Below are positions 1-10,308 of a DNA stretch of 64,000 bases, piece after piece. The notes under the pieces were generated by a model. It had not been told where the DNA came from. It saw only the letters and a program-made list of their open reading frames with translations, and ran no database searches. The stretch comes from Rikenellaceae bacterium. Its GTDB lineage: Bacteria; Bacteroidota; Bacteroidia; Bacteroidales; Rikenellaceae. Every line of letters starts with the position of its first letter. Position 1 is the stretch's first letter. A program made the translations under genes and the position numbers. The stretch covers positions 248,001 to 312,000 of the forward strand of contig SUZH01000001.1 of NCBI GenBank assembly GCA_015060045.1. Direction: 5' to 3'.

Positions 1-1803
1 AACCACCAGGAGGAGCTGCCCGCTCCGGGTCTGAAGGTGCGCTTTATCCGCCACATCCTCGATGTAACGCCCGAGATCGTGGGTAATGTTCCCGCGATTG
101 CTTCGGAGGAGGAGTATCAGCGCATCACGGGCGAGAATAAGAAGGCCCTGATCGAGGAGCTGCAGAAGAAGTACGAGGGTATGGATGTGATTATTCCCGG
201 TTTCTTCGGTAACAACCAGTTCTTCGCCTTTATGATGGAGACCTATTCGGATGTTCGTCTGGTAGGTACGCCGCCGCAGTCGATCGGTAAGTTTGGAGGC
301 GAGACCGACAACTGGATGTGGCCGCGCCATACGGGTGACTTCTCGATTTTCCGTGTCTATGCCGACGAGAACAACCGTCCGGCCGAGTATTCGCCTAACA
401 ACACCCCTTACCGTGCCGAGAAGTACCTCAAAGTGAATATTGAGGGTGTTAAGGAGGGTGATTTTGCGATGGTGATGGGCTTCCCCGGCTCGACCACGCG
501 CTACATGACCTCATACGAGATAGACTACATGTTGGAGGTGGATAATCCGCAGCGAATTTCGATTCGCGGTGCTCGTCAGGAGATCCTGGCCAAGGATATG
601 GCAGCGAGCGATAAGGTGCGTATCCAGTACGCTTCGAAGTATGCTTCGTCGTCGAACTATTGGAAGAATTCGATCGGTATGTCGCAGGCCGTAACGAAAC
701 TCAACGTGAAGGGTAAGAAGGAGGCTCAGGAGCAGTCGTTCCAGGCTTGGGCCGACCGAAACACGCTGCCCGAGGAGGGGTATATAGAGGCCCTGCCGAA
801 GATCAAGGAGTATATCGAAAAGTCGGCACCTGCCCGCAAGGATTTGCAGTATATCCAGGAGTCGATGATGCGTGCCATCGAGCTCTTGTCGCTCGGTAGC
901 GTACTGACCGATGGCCAGAGTGTGAAAAAGGAGGTGGATGCCGCGAAGCTGATGGCATATGCCAACCGCATCTATAAGGATTTCAACGAGCCGACGGATC
1001 GCCGTGTAGCGAAGAAGATGCTTCAGATGGCGCGTGAAAACATGACGACGCTCCCCTCGTTCTATGCCGAAATTATCGACAAGGATTTTGGTGGCGATAT
1101 CGAAAAATATGTGGATTATCTGTATGATAATACGGCAGTTGCATCGCCCGAGAAATTCGAGGCACTGTTGAAGGATTACTCGGTAGAGAAGGCCGAGCAG
1201 GATCCCGTCGTTCCCTTCTTTAAGTCGGTGATGGAGCTGGCCGCTAAGCTGCGCAAGGAGGCTTCGGCGCATACGTTGCTCTACGCCGAGGGTCATCGCA
1301 AATATATCGATGGTCTGATGAAACAGCAACCCAATAAGGCATGGGCTTCGGATGCCAACTTCACGATTCGTTGCACCTATGGTAATGTACTTCCCTACAC
1401 CCCCGCCGATGGTATTCGTTACAACTACTACACGACCTTGAAGGGTGTGATGGAGAAGGAGGATCCGAAGAATCCGATTGAGTTCACGGTGCCCGAAAAG
1501 CTCAAGGAGCTCTACCGCGCTGCCGACTATGGTCGTTATGCCAACAAGAAGGGTGAGCTGGTAACCTGCTTCCTGGCGAATCTCGATATTACGGGTGGTA
1601 ACTCGGGTTCGCCCGTGCTGAATAAGCGCGGTGAGCTGATCGGTTTGGCCTTTGATGGCAACTGGGAGGCGATGTCGGGTGATGTTGCCTTTGAGCCGGA
1701 GTTGCAGCGCATGATTGCCGTGGATGTACGCTATGTACTCTTCATCATCGACAAGTTTGCCGGTCAGCAGTGGCTGATCGACGAGATGGATATTGTAGAA
1801 TAA
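1..1803 (+). CDS. S46 family dipeptidyl-peptidase (DPP7/DPP11-like), 5' end outside window
   Basis: Frame is open from base 1; GGETDNWMWPRHTGDFSIFRVY and TGGNSGSPVLN...GLAFDGNWEAMSGD are typical S46 motifs. Confidence 0.93.
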   Translation, partial: NHQEELPAPGLKVRFIRHILDVTPEIVGNVPAIASEEEYQRITGENKKALIEELQKKYEGMDVIIPGFFGNNQFFAFMMETYSDVRLVGTPPQSIGKFGGETDNWMWPRHTGDFSIFRVYADENNRPAEYSPNNTPYRAEKYLKVNIEGVKEGDFAMVMGFPGSTTRYMTSYEIDYMLEVDNPQRISIRGARQEILAKDMAASDKVRIQYASKYASSSNYWKNSIGMSQAVTKLNVKGKKEAQEQSFQAWADRNTLPEEGYIEALPKIKEYIEKSAPARKDLQYIQESMMRAIELLSLGSVLTDGQSVKKEVDAAKLMAYANRIYKDFNEPTDRRVAKKMLQMARENMTTLPSFYAEIIDKDFGGDIEKYVDYLYDNTAVASPEKFEALLKDYSVEKAEQDPVVPFFKSVMELAAKLRKEASAHTLLYAEGHRKYIDGLMKQQPNKAWASDANFTIRCTYGNVLPYTPADGIRYNYYTTLKGVMEKEDPKNPIEFTVPEKLKELYRAADYGRYANKKGELVTCFLANLDITGGNSGSPVLNKRGELIGLAFDGNWEAMSGDVAFEPELQRMIAVDVRYVLFIIDKFAGQQWLIDEMDIVE

Positions 1804-1864
1804 TTTTTTAATCTACGATTAAAACACTACTTTTGCACCATTCAAATTCAAAACAGCTTAAAAC

Positions 1865-3907
1865 ATGGCAAAAGCATTCAAAAGATACCTCGTTACCTCG
1901 GCGCTGCCCTATGCCAACGGTCCGGTGCATATCGGCCACCTGGCGGGTGTTTATGTGCCGTCGGATATCTATACGCGCTACCTGCGTCTCAAGGGGGCAG
2001 ATGTGATTTCGATCTGTGGCTCGGATGAGCACGGTGTACCCATCACGATCAAAGCCCGTAAGGAGGGTGTTACGCCCCAGGATATTGTCGATCGTTACCA
2101 CAACCTTATCAAGCGTTCGTTTGAGGGGCTGGGCATCTCGTTTGATATCTATTCGCGTACCACCTCGCCCACGCACAACAAGACAGCTTCGGATTTCTTC
2201 CGCAAACTCTACGACGAGGGTAAGTTCATCGAGCAGAGCTCGGAGCAGTACTACGACGAGGAGGCCAAGACCTTCCTCGCCGACCGTTATATTGTAGGTA
2301 CCTGTCCCAAGTGCGGCAACGAGCGTGCCTATGGTGACCAGTGCGAGAAGTGTGGTTCGACCCTATCGCCCGATGAGCTGATTGATCCGCACAGCGCCGT
2401 ATCGGGCTCGAAGCCCGTAAAGCGCGAGACGAAGCACTGGTATCTGCCGCTCAACGACTATGAGCAGATGCTGCGCGACTGGATCCTGGAGGGTCACAAA
2501 GAGTGGAAATCGAACGTCTATGGTCAGTGCAAGAGCTGGTTGGATGGCGGTCTGCAGCCCCGTGCCGTGAGCCGTGATCTGGATTGGGGTATTCCCGTGC
2601 CGGTAGAGGGTGCCGAGGGTAAGGTACTCTATGTATGGTTCGATGCTCCTATTGGCTATATCTCTGCTACCAAGGATCTTACGCCCGATTGGGAGAAGTA
2701 TTGGAAGGATGAGGATACGAAGCTCGTACACTTCATCGGTAAGGACAACATCGTATTCCATTGCATCGTATTCCCCTCGATGTTGAAGGCACATGGTGAC
2801 TATATCCTGCCCGAAAATGTACCTTCGAACGAGTTCTTGAACCTCGAGGGCGACAAGATCTCTACCTCGCGCAACTGGGCCATCTGGCTGCATGAGTACC
2901 TCGAGGAGTTCCCCGGTAAGGAGGATGTGTTGCGCTATGTGCTTTGCGCCAATGCACCCGAGACGAAGGATAACGACTTTACGTGGAAAGATTTCCAGGC
3001 CCGCAACAACTCGGAGCTGGTGGCTATCTTGGGTAATTTCGTAAACCGTGCCCTCGTGCTGACGCAGAAGTATTACAACGGTGTTGTTCCTGCTTGCGGT
3101 GAGTTGACCGACTACGACAAGGAGACCATTGCCGAGCTGCAGCAGATCAAGGCTCAGCTGGAGCGCAACATCGAGAACTACCACTTCCGTGAGGCACTGA
3201 AGGATGCCATGAACTTTGCCCGCATCGGTAACAAGTACCTGGCCGATACCGAGCCGTGGAAGGTGGTGAAGACCGACCCGGAGCGTGTCAAGACGATCCT
3301 GAATATTGCCCTGCAGATTACGGCCAATACGGCCATTGCCATCGAGCCCTTCATGCCCTTCACGGCTGCCAAGATGATATCGATGCTTAATGTCGAGAAG
3401 TATTCGTGGGAGCAGATGGGTCAGATGGACCTCGTAGCTGCAGGCCATACGATCGGTAAGGCGGAGCTTCTGTTCGAAAAGATCGAGGACGAGACGATCC
3501 AGAAGCAGCTCTATAAGCTCGCTGCCATCAAGGAGGCCAACCTGGCAGCCGAAAAAGCACAAGATGTTGAGGGTCAGAAAGATAACGTATCGTTCGATGA
3601 TTTCCAAAAGATGGATATCCGCGTTTCGACCATCCTGAAGGCCGAGAAGGTAGCCAAGACCAAGAAACTCTTGAAACTCTTGGTTGATACGGGTATCGAC
3701 CAGCGTGAGATCATCTCGGGTATTGCCGAGCACTTCACGCCGGAGGAGTTGATCGGCAAGCAGGTGTTGGTGCTGGTGAACCTCGAGCCGCGTGAGTTGA
3801 AGGGAACCCTTTCTCGTGGTATGATCCTCATGGCCGAGGATGCAACGGGTAAACTGCGTCTGTTGCAGCCCAACGAGCCGACCCACAATGGTGCAATCGT
3901 AGGATAA
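1865..3907 (+). CDS. metG: Methionyl-tRNA synthetase with C-terminal tRNA-binding domain
   Basis: [21 protein letters not shown] (HIGH motif), [18 protein letters not shown] zinc knuckle, [11 protein letters not shown] (KMSKS-like), C-terminal OB-fold tRNA-binding domain. Confidence 0.97.
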   Translation: MAKAFKRYLVTSALPYANGPVHIGHLAGVYVPSDIYTRYLRLKGADVISICGSDEHGVPITIKARKEGVTPQDIVDRYHNLIKRSFEGLGISFDIYSRTTSPTHNKTASDFFRKLYDEGKFIEQSSEQYYDEEAKTFLADRYIVGTCPKCGNERAYGDQCEKCGSTLSPDELIDPHSAVSGSKPVKRETKHWYLPLNDYEQMLRDWILEGHKEWKSNVYGQCKSWLDGGLQPRAVSRDLDWGIPVPVEGAEGKVLYVWFDAPIGYISATKDLTPDWEKYWKDEDTKLVHFIGKDNIVFHCIVFPSMLKAHGDYILPENVPSNEFLNLEGDKISTSRNWAIWLHEYLEEFPGKEDVLRYVLCANAPETKDNDFTWKDFQARNNSELVAILGNFVNRALVLTQKYYNGVVPACGELTDYDKETIAELQQIKAQLERNIENYHFREALKDAMNFARIGNKYLADTEPWKVVKTDPERVKTILNIALQITANTAIAIEPFMPFTAAKMISMLNVEKYSWEQMGQMDLVAAGHTIGKAELLFEKIEDETIQKQLYKLAAIKEANLAAEKAQDVEGQKDNVSFDDFQKMDIRVSTILKAEKVAKTKKLLKLLVDTGIDQREIISGIAEHFTPEELIGKQVLVLVNLEPRELKGTLSRGMILMAEDATGKLRLLQPNEPTHNGAIVG

Positions 3908-3915
3908 AGAAAGTT

Positions 3916-4941
3916 ATGCAAATCGAAGAGAGGGAGTGGTCGGAGCTCAGCTTCGACTATTACACTACGGACTATAATATCCGTTACAGCTACCGACCCG
4001 ATCGCGGTTGGAGCGAGATGCAACTCTCTGAAGATGAGTTTCTTCCCGTTCCCCTTGCGGCGGCATGTCTGCACTACGGATCCTCGCTTTTCGAGGGTTT
4101 GAAGGCTTTCCGAGGTGCCGATGGTAAGATTCGTATCTTCCGCCTGGAGGATACGGTCGAGCGTCTGCAATCCTCGGCGCGCCGATTGTGCCTGCCCGTT
4201 CCGACGCGCATGATGATCATTGAGGCCTGTACGGAGGTGGTGCGCAAGAACCTGCGACACCTGCCCCCTTATGGCACGGGCGCTGCGATGTACCTGCGTC
4301 CTGTGGAGATCGGAACGTCGACCAGCTTTGGTGTGACCCCTTCGGCCAACGCTTTGTTTGTGGTCTTCTGTTCACCGGTCGGTCCCTACTTCAAGGAGGG
4401 AATACGCCCGATTCAGGTGGCTGTAGATCGTGAGCAGGATCGCGTTTCGGCCAATGGCACGGGAGATGTGAAGATTGGAGCGAATTATGCGGCCAGTCTC
4501 CTACCCTACCAACACGCCCACGAAATGGGATTCCATAGTGTTCTTTTTCTCGATCCGAAAGAGCACAAATACCTTGACGAGTGTGTTGCGGCCAATTTCT
4601 TTGCGATTCGTGATCGAAAGTATATCACGCCGAAATCCTCGACTATTCTGCCCTCGATCACCAATAAGAGCCTTAAGCAGCTCGCGTTGGATATGGGTTT
4701 GGAGGTTGATGAGCGCCAAATTCCTGTTGAGGAGCTGGCTACCTTTGAGGAGTGCGGATGTTGCGGTACGGGTGCTATCATCGCCCCGATTAGCGAGATT
4801 TACGACATGCAGACCAAGAAGAGCTATTTCTATGGTCGTGAGGTTGGTCAGATAAGTTTAGCGCTATACCACAGGCTGCAAGATATTCAATATGGTTTGG
4901 CCGAGGACGTTCATGGCTGGAACACCATTGTTGAAGAGTAA
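3916..4941 (+). CDS. ilvE: Branched-chain amino acid aminotransferase
   Basis: 341 aa class IV aminotransferase: HYGSSLFEGLKAFRG..., YLDECVAANFF, CGCCGTGAIIAPI. Confidence 0.93.
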   Translation: MQIEEREWSELSFDYYTTDYNIRYSYRPDRGWSEMQLSEDEFLPVPLAAACLHYGSSLFEGLKAFRGADGKIRIFRLEDTVERLQSSARRLCLPVPTRMMIIEACTEVVRKNLRHLPPYGTGAAMYLRPVEIGTSTSFGVTPSANALFVVFCSPVGPYFKEGIRPIQVAVDREQDRVSANGTGDVKIGANYAASLLPYQHAHEMGFHSVLFLDPKEHKYLDECVAANFFAIRDRKYITPKSSTILPSITNKSLKQLALDMGLEVDERQIPVEELATFEECGCCGTGAIIAPISEIYDMQTKKSYFYGREVGQISLALYHRLQDIQYGLAEDVHGWNTIVEE

Positions 4942-4961
4942 CGCGGATTTCGATAAGTAAT

Positions 4962-5001
4962 AAGAGAAGGAGTTGTTCCACGTGGAACAACTCCTTCTCT
5001 T
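4962..5001. terminator. Perfect 40-bp palindrome (AAGAGAAGGAGTTGTTCCAC/GTGGAACAACTCCTTCTCTT), likely bidirectional terminator that contains a parS core
   Basis: 20-bp arms pair with no mismatch and no loop; lies between convergent ilvE(+) and mnmG(-); T-rich flank TTTTCTTG follows. Confidence 0.6.
4974..4989. promoter_or_regulatory. parS: parS centromere-like site (TGTTCCACGTGGAACA)
   Basis: Exact 16-bp palindrome matching the known chromosomal ParB-binding consensus TGTTNCACGTGNAACA. Confidence 0.85.
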
Positions 5002-5020
5002 TTCTTGTGTTGGTGGAAAA

Positions 5021-5036
5021 TGTTCTACGTGGAACA
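5021..5036. promoter_or_regulatory. parS: Second parS-like site (TGTTCTACGTGGAACA)
   Basis: 15/16 identical to the upstream parS; start-to-start spacing 47 bp. Confidence 0.7.
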
Positions 5037-5044
5037 ATCTACCC

Positions 5045-6928
5045 CTATCGGCCAAACTTAATCAGCAACACATTCACATCCGCCGGCGATACGCCCGGAA
5101 TACGAGCCGCCTGTCCGATTGTTTGCGGACGAATACGTGTGAGTTTTTGACGTGCCTCAATCGTGAGCGAATTCATCGTCGTGAAATCAAACCCTGATGG
5201 AATCGAAATCTCCTCCAGGCGGTGCAACTTTTCGGCAATTTGTTTTTCGCGTTCGATATAACCGCGATACTTAATGCGAATCTCGGCCTCCTCGATCTCC
5301 TCGGCGTTGATCTCCTCCTTTTGAATAAAGCGTTCGAGTTTAGGTAGCACTTTGCGAGCACCTTCAAAGGTTACCCCATTACGCATTAAGAGATCGGCGA
5401 GCTTTTTTCCCTGCGTCAATGGGTCCGATCCGACCGAAATCAAATAGTCGTTAAATTCGGCTATTTTGACACTCTGTCCTTGCGCGAATGAAATAAGCGA
5501 TTCTACGTTGTGATTTTTTTTGGTGAATTCGCCGAATCTTTTGCGTGAAATCAACCCAATTTCGTAACCGAGTGGCGTCAATCGGGCATCGGCATTGTCC
5601 TGTCGGAGTAAGATTCTGTACTCGGCGCGCGAGGTGAACATGCGATAAGGTTCATCGACACCCTTCGTCACCAGGTCGTCAATCAGCACTCCGATATAAG
5701 CTTCGTCGCGGTTCAGTACTACAGCCTCCTCCCCTACTCGGCTTCTGTGGGCATTGATGCCCGCCATCAAACCCTGCGCAGCAGCCTCCTCATAGCCTGT
5801 TGTGCCATTGACCTGGCCGGCAAAATAGAGCCCCTCGACGAGTTTCGTTTCGAGCGAATGGTGAAGCTGCGTGGGCGGAAAATAGTCATATTCGATCGCG
5901 TAACCCGGGCGATAGATGTGCAAATCCTCAAAACCCTCGATTTTGTGCAGCGCCTCCCACTGCACCTCCCACGGAAGCGATGATGAGAAACCGTTTAGGT
6001 AGTATTCGTTCGTACGACGGCCCTCCGGTTCGAGGAAGAGCTGATGCTCCTCCTTATCGGCAAAGGTGCGCAACTTATCCTCAATCGAGGGGCAATAGCG
6101 CGGGCCGATGCCGTGAATCGTACCATTGAAGAGCGGCGATCGGTCAAAACCCGTGCGTAACGTGTCGTGCACCTCCTTTGAGGTATAGACCAAAAAGCAG
6201 GGCAGTTGATCTTTAACAGGCTCTGTTTCAGATGAAAACGAGAATTTTGACGGGCTCTTATCACCATATTGAGGTTCGAGCAACTCGAAATTGATCGTGC
6301 GTGCATCGAGACGGGCGGGTGTTCCTGTTTTCATACGTCCAACCTCAAAACCCAGTTCGCGGAGTTGCTCCGTGAGGCCGTGCGATGCGGGGTCTCCGGC
6401 TCGTCCTCCCTCGGCCGACGAAGCGCCGATGTGCATCAAGCCGTCGAGGAAAGTTCCCGCCGTGAGGATGACCTTCTCGCACGCAAATTCGACGCCCATT
6501 TTTGTTTTAACTCCTTGAACGCGAGGAGTTTCCTGCGATTTATCGAAAATGATTTCGGCTGCAGCGTCCTGCCACAGATAGAGGTTGGTCGTATTCTCGA
6601 GCGTATGACGCCATTCGGCCGAAAAGGCCTCCTTGTCACACTGCGCGCGCGGGCTCCACATGGCAGCTCCCTTCGAGCGGTTGAGCATGCGGAATTGGAT
6701 CGAGGTACGATCGGTGATGATGCCCATCTTGCCTCCAAGCGCGTCAATCTCGCGGACGATCTGCCCCTTCGCTACCCCACCGACGGCCGGATTACACGAC
6801 ATCGAGGCGAGCTTTCCGAGGTCCATCGTGAGCAGCAATGTGCGTGAGCCGAGCCGTGCAGCTGCAGCCGCAGCCTCGCAACCGGCGTGACCGCCACCGA
6901 TGACGATAATATCGTAGTGTAGGATCAT
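5045..6928 (-). CDS. mnmG: tRNA uridine-5-carboxymethylaminomethyl modification enzyme MnmG/GidA
   Basis: DIIVIGGGHAGCEAAAAAARLG, SCNPAVGGVAKGQIVREIDALGG, EYRILLRQDNADARLT. Confidence 0.97.
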   Translation of the reverse strand: MILHYDIIVIGGGHAGCEAAAAAARLGSRTLLLTMDLGKLASMSCNPAVGGVAKGQIVREIDALGGKMGIITDRTSIQFRMLNRSKGAAMWSPRAQCDKEAFSAEWRHTLENTTNLYLWQDAAAEIIFDKSQETPRVQGVKTKMGVEFACEKVILTAGTFLDGLMHIGASSAEGGRAGDPASHGLTEQLRELGFEVGRMKTGTPARLDARTINFELLEPQYGDKSPSKFSFSSETEPVKDQLPCFLVYTSKEVHDTLRTGFDRSPLFNGTIHGIGPRYCPSIEDKLRTFADKEEHQLFLEPEGRRTNEYYLNGFSSSLPWEVQWEALHKIEGFEDLHIYRPGYAIEYDYFPPTQLHHSLETKLVEGLYFAGQVNGTTGYEEAAAQGLMAGINAHRSRVGEEAVVLNRDEAYIGVLIDDLVTKGVDEPYRMFTSRAEYRILLRQDNADARLTPLGYEIGLISRKRFGEFTKKNHNVESLISFAQGQSVKIAEFNDYLISVGSDPLTQGKKLADLLMRNGVTFEGARKVLPKLERFIQKEEINAEEIEEAEIRIKYRGYIEREKQIAEKLHRLEEISIPSGFDFTTMNSLTIEARQKLTRIRPQTIGQAARIPGVSPADVNVLLIKFGR

Positions 6929-7353
6929 AAAGACCAGAAATTCAAATATTTATCCTCTTTTCGGTGCATCTGGGCATTGGCGCGCGGCGTCTTGTCCTTT
7001 TGGCCACAGAGGTGCAGAACGCCATGGACCACTACCCTACGCATCTCCTGAAGTTTTGTAGCCCCATAGATGCGGGCGTTGTCGGCCACGGTCTCCACAT
7101 CGATAAAGATATCGCCCGAGACTACCCTGCTACCCTTTCGGTCGCTGTAATCGAAGGTGATGATATCGGTAAAGTAGTCGTGTCCGAGGAACTCTTTGTT
7201 CATCTCCAGCAGACGGGCTGCCGAGCAGAAGATGTAGTTCACATCGCCCAACCGGTACCCTTCGGCCTCAGCCACCTCTCTGAGCCACGCCGCCGTGCGA
7301 CGCTTTTCGGGGAGGCGGTACGAGCAATCATCCGTATAGTATTTTACTGCCAT
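6925..7353 (-). CDS. ybeY: Endoribonuclease YbeY (rRNA maturation)
   Basis: VVVHGVLHLCGQKDKT matches the HGxLHLxGYDH metal site; 4-nt overlap with mnmG. Confidence 0.92.
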   Translation of the reverse strand: MAVKYYTDDCSYRLPEKRRTAAWLREVAEAEGYRLGDVNYIFCSAARLLEMNKEFLGHDYFTDIITFDYSDRKGSRVVSGDIFIDVETVADNARIYGATKLQEMRRVVVHGVLHLCGQKDKTPRANAQMHRKEDKYLNFWSL

Positions 7354-7359
7354 AGCTTG

Positions 7360-8481
7360 CTATTTTTTGAAACAGTTGGCGGCCGACATGGTCTCCTTGG
7401 GGTTGGGCGAATAGATGCCGAAGACGATCTTGTATTCGGTCTCCATCGTGGTTACGTTCACCGCCGCACCCACCGTGCCTAAAGCCCCGTTTTTAGCCAC
7501 TTTTTGACCCTTTTCAACGCTTACCGAACCAAGGTTGACGTAGGAGGTGATATACTCACCATGTGCCACAAAAACCTCGTATTTGGCCGTGATGCGGTTG
7601 CGCTTTACATCCACTACTTTACCCTCGTAGATCGAGCGCACGGTCGCCCCCTTTTGGCCGGTAATCTCGGCCATATTTCCTTTGTATCGTTTCACGCGGC
7701 CATTCACCACGGGAAGATTCAGGTTTTGTGTGCGCGCCGAGAATGAAGCACCCTCTTTGTTGCCTTTCGTGAGCTTGCGCAGCTCGCTGATGGCCACCGA
7801 GAGTTGCTCCTCCTGCTCCATTTTGCGCGCCAAGGCCTGCTTCTCCTTGTTGGTCATCTTGCGGATTTCCTGCTTGGCCGCCGTGGCGTCGCGTTGCAGG
7901 CGTTTCTTTTGTCCTTCGACGCGTTGCGATACGGAGTCAAGCTCCTTTTGGCGCAAATCGAGTCGCTGTTTTTCTGCCTCTACATTTGCTTTTAATTCAT
8001 TGATTTCCCGCAATTTGCGTTCACGAAGCGAGGCCATCTCGCGCATCATCGTAAGGCGTCGTGCCACCTCCGCGAAGTTGCGCGACGAGAGGATGTAGCT
8101 GATGTAGTTCTGCTGGCGATAGTTGCGATACGCTTCGCGTGCCAGCTCGTTGTATTGTGTGCGATTGTGGTCCAATGCCTGTTGCAGGCTGTCGGCTACG
8201 ACATTCGACCGTTTCACCTCCTTTTCCAGGCGCGAGGCCTCGCGTTCGGTCTCGTTGAGCAGTTGGTTGCGTTGGGCAATCTGACGCGCCAAGCGCCGGG
8301 CTCGCTCCTCGGTCGTCTTGCGACTCTTTTGCAGTTTTCCGATCGCAGCCTCCTCGGCGGCAATCTTCTTTTCGAGCGCAGCAATCGCCTTTTTCTTCTC
8401 CTCTACCTGACGATCCGTCTGGGCGGTGGCCACAAGGGTCATCGTCAGCAGTAAAAGCATTATGGATAAAACTCTTCGCAT
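7360..8481 (-). CDS. EnvC-like coiled-coil protein with degenerate LytM/M23 domain
   Basis: Signal peptide, long coiled coil, C-terminal VFVAHGEYITSYVNLGSVSVEKGQKV as in M23/LytM proteins but other metal ligands not recognisable. Confidence 0.82.
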   Translation of the reverse strand: MRRVLSIMLLLLTMTLVATAQTDRQVEEKKKAIAALEKKIAAEEAAIGKLQKSRKTTEERARRLARQIAQRNQLLNETEREASRLEKEVKRSNVVADSLQQALDHNRTQYNELAREAYRNYRQQNYISYILSSRNFAEVARRLTMMREMASLRERKLREINELKANVEAEKQRLDLRQKELDSVSQRVEGQKKRLQRDATAAKQEIRKMTNKEKQALARKMEQEEQLSVAISELRKLTKGNKEGASFSARTQNLNLPVVNGRVKRYKGNMAEITGQKGATVRSIYEGKVVDVKRNRITAKYEVFVAHGEYITSYVNLGSVSVEKGQKVAKNGALGTVGAAVNVTTMETEYKIVFGIYSPNPKETMSAANCFKK

Positions 8482-8511
8482 CGGGTAGTAGGGTGGGGGA
8501 GAAGCGGTTGC

Positions 8512-10278
8512 TTACTCCTTCTGTTGTGTTTCCGGCCTCTTTTTTTCGATCTTTGGCTGCTTCATGCGTTCCTCGATCACGGCTTTGTCGTAGCCCTTGT
8601 CAAGCGCCTTTTTCCAGTAGGTTTCGGCCATAAACTGCTCACCCAGGGCGTGGAGAATATCGCCGTAGTGGAGCAGGAGCTCCTTGCTTTGCTGGCCGTC
8701 GAGTGCCACGGCTTGTCGCATCAGTTGGCGAGCCTCCTCCAGGCGATCCAGCTTAAAGAGAATCCAGGCCTGGGTATCCATGTAGGTGGGGTTGCGGGGC
8801 GAAAGTTCGTTGGCGCGCTCGGCCATCCGAAGAGCTTCGTCCAGCCGTTTGCCATCGAGCGAAAGGAAATAGGCCCAGTTGTTGAGCACGAGGATGTTGT
8901 CAGGATTGTACTTCAAAGCCTTTTTGTAGGCCTTGTAGCAATCTTTTTGGTACATCCTCTTCAGCAACCAGCCGGATGCTTCGCCATAGGCGTGATGGAC
9001 ATCGCCGATTTGTCCCCAAATCTGGCTGCGCAGGCTATCCGTATCGGCAAATTTGAGCGCCTTTTTGTAGCTCATGACTGCCCCGATGAGGTTGCCCATA
9101 CGATAGCGTACGTTACCCTCGGCCAGGTGGAGCTCGATCTTGTCGGGGAAGAGCGTAAGCGCCTCATTGACATACTTTTTCACCGAATCGGGTCGCTCGA
9201 GATAGCTCTCGATATCGATCACCGTGAGGTAGTAATCCTCCACGGCAGGGCGATCCTGCAGGTGGGTTTTGTAGTGCTTGAGTGCCTCCTCCAACTGCCC
9301 CGAAGCGATCAGGTGATCGGCATAGAGCTTGACCACGCGCTTATCGGTGGGGTAGTAGATCGTGAGGAGCGAAGCCAGGTCGTGGAGCTGGAAATAGTTG
9401 TTGCGATAGAAGTCGATATCCGAGGTGAAGAGCTCGAAACGGCGCACTTTCTGCTCGAGTGGGAACTCCTCGAGCTGGAACATTTTGCGCGTCACCCACA
9501 ACATCGAGCGGTAGTCCCGACGCCCGTTGAAGAAGTCGGACATCGACATGAGGGTCTCGAGGTTCGTCGAGTCGATCTTCATCGCCTCGTTGTACTCCTG
9601 ACGCGCCAGCGAGTCCTCACCTTTTACGCCATACAATTCAGCCAAAACCACGTGATGTTCAGCCTCATAGGGCATATCCTTCACCATCGCTTTGGCCTCC
9701 TCCATCGCCCGATCCGTCTGCTTGGTCTGGATCAGCAGGTGGCGCTTCATCTTGCTCAGATAGGGGTGACGTCCCATGCGCACCTCGGCCGAATCGAGCG
9801 TTGCAATGGCCGAATAGGGCTGCTGATTTTGCTCGTAGAGGGCCGCCAGGATGCGATAGAAATCGAGATCCTTCGGGTCGCGCTCGTTGAGCGAACGATA
9901 GATCGGTAGCGCTTCGGCATACCGTTCGTTCATCAACAGCGCCTGACCGTAGGCGCGGTGATACCAGAGATTGGCTGTATCTTGTCGATAGGCCTTTTCA
10001 GCGTTTTTCAGCGCCTCTTCGGCATTGCGGCTGAGGTTGTTCGTGACGAGTGCAAAGTAGGCCGGCGCATAGCTCGAATCCTGCTGTAATGCCAGCTCCA
10101 ACAACTCCCGTCCACGTGCCGTATCCTGGTGGATGCGGAGCGCCTTGAGTCCCTCGGTATAAAGAAAAACGCTTTGCAGCGAGTCCCTCTCTTCGGGCTG
10201 TTGCGCCCCCTCTCCTCCGACCGCAAAGGCGGTCAGAAAAAAGCCCAAGAGCACAACTATCGCAACAAAGCGTTTCAT
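8512..10278 (-). CDS. Secreted/lipid-associated tetratricopeptide repeat protein
   Basis: Repeated TPR signatures (AYFALVTNNLSRNAEEALKNAEKAYR; NPDNILVLNNWAYFLSLDGKRLDEALRMAERA). Confidence 0.85.
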   Translation of the reverse strand: MKRFVAIVVLLGFFLTAFAVGGEGAQQPEERDSLQSVFLYTEGLKALRIHQDTARGRELLELALQQDSSYAPAYFALVTNNLSRNAEEALKNAEKAYRQDTANLWYHRAYGQALLMNERYAEALPIYRSLNERDPKDLDFYRILAALYEQNQQPYSAIATLDSAEVRMGRHPYLSKMKRHLLIQTKQTDRAMEEAKAMVKDMPYEAEHHVVLAELYGVKGEDSLARQEYNEAMKIDSTNLETLMSMSDFFNGRRDYRSMLWVTRKMFQLEEFPLEQKVRRFELFTSDIDFYRNNYFQLHDLASLLTIYYPTDKRVVKLYADHLIASGQLEEALKHYKTHLQDRPAVEDYYLTVIDIESYLERPDSVKKYVNEALTLFPDKIELHLAEGNVRYRMGNLIGAVMSYKKALKFADTDSLRSQIWGQIGDVHHAYGEASGWLLKRMYQKDCYKAYKKALKYNPDNILVLNNWAYFLSLDGKRLDEALRMAERANELSPRNPTYMDTQAWILFKLDRLEEARQLMRQAVALDGQQSKELLLHYGDILHALGEQFMAETYWKKALDKGYDKAVIEERMKQPKIEKKRPETQQKE

Positions 10279-10308
10279 CTTATTTGTTTTTTAAAGGTTC
10301 GCGACGGC

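Noticed and set aside
2363-3886. 507-aa minus-strand ORF over metG
   Set aside because: Antisense to metG, no family motifs; codon-bias artefact.
4864-5197. Short ORFs containing FHVEQ/MFHVEH across the ilvE-mnmG gap
   Set aside because: They are translations of the parS palindromes (GTTCCACGTGGAAC reads as FHVE), not genes.
9650-9670. Other CACGTG hexamers (e.g. near 9660, 10110, 16292, 54640, 63483) as extra parS sites
   Set aside because: Flanks do not match TGTTNCACGTGNAACA; occurrence is expected by chance.
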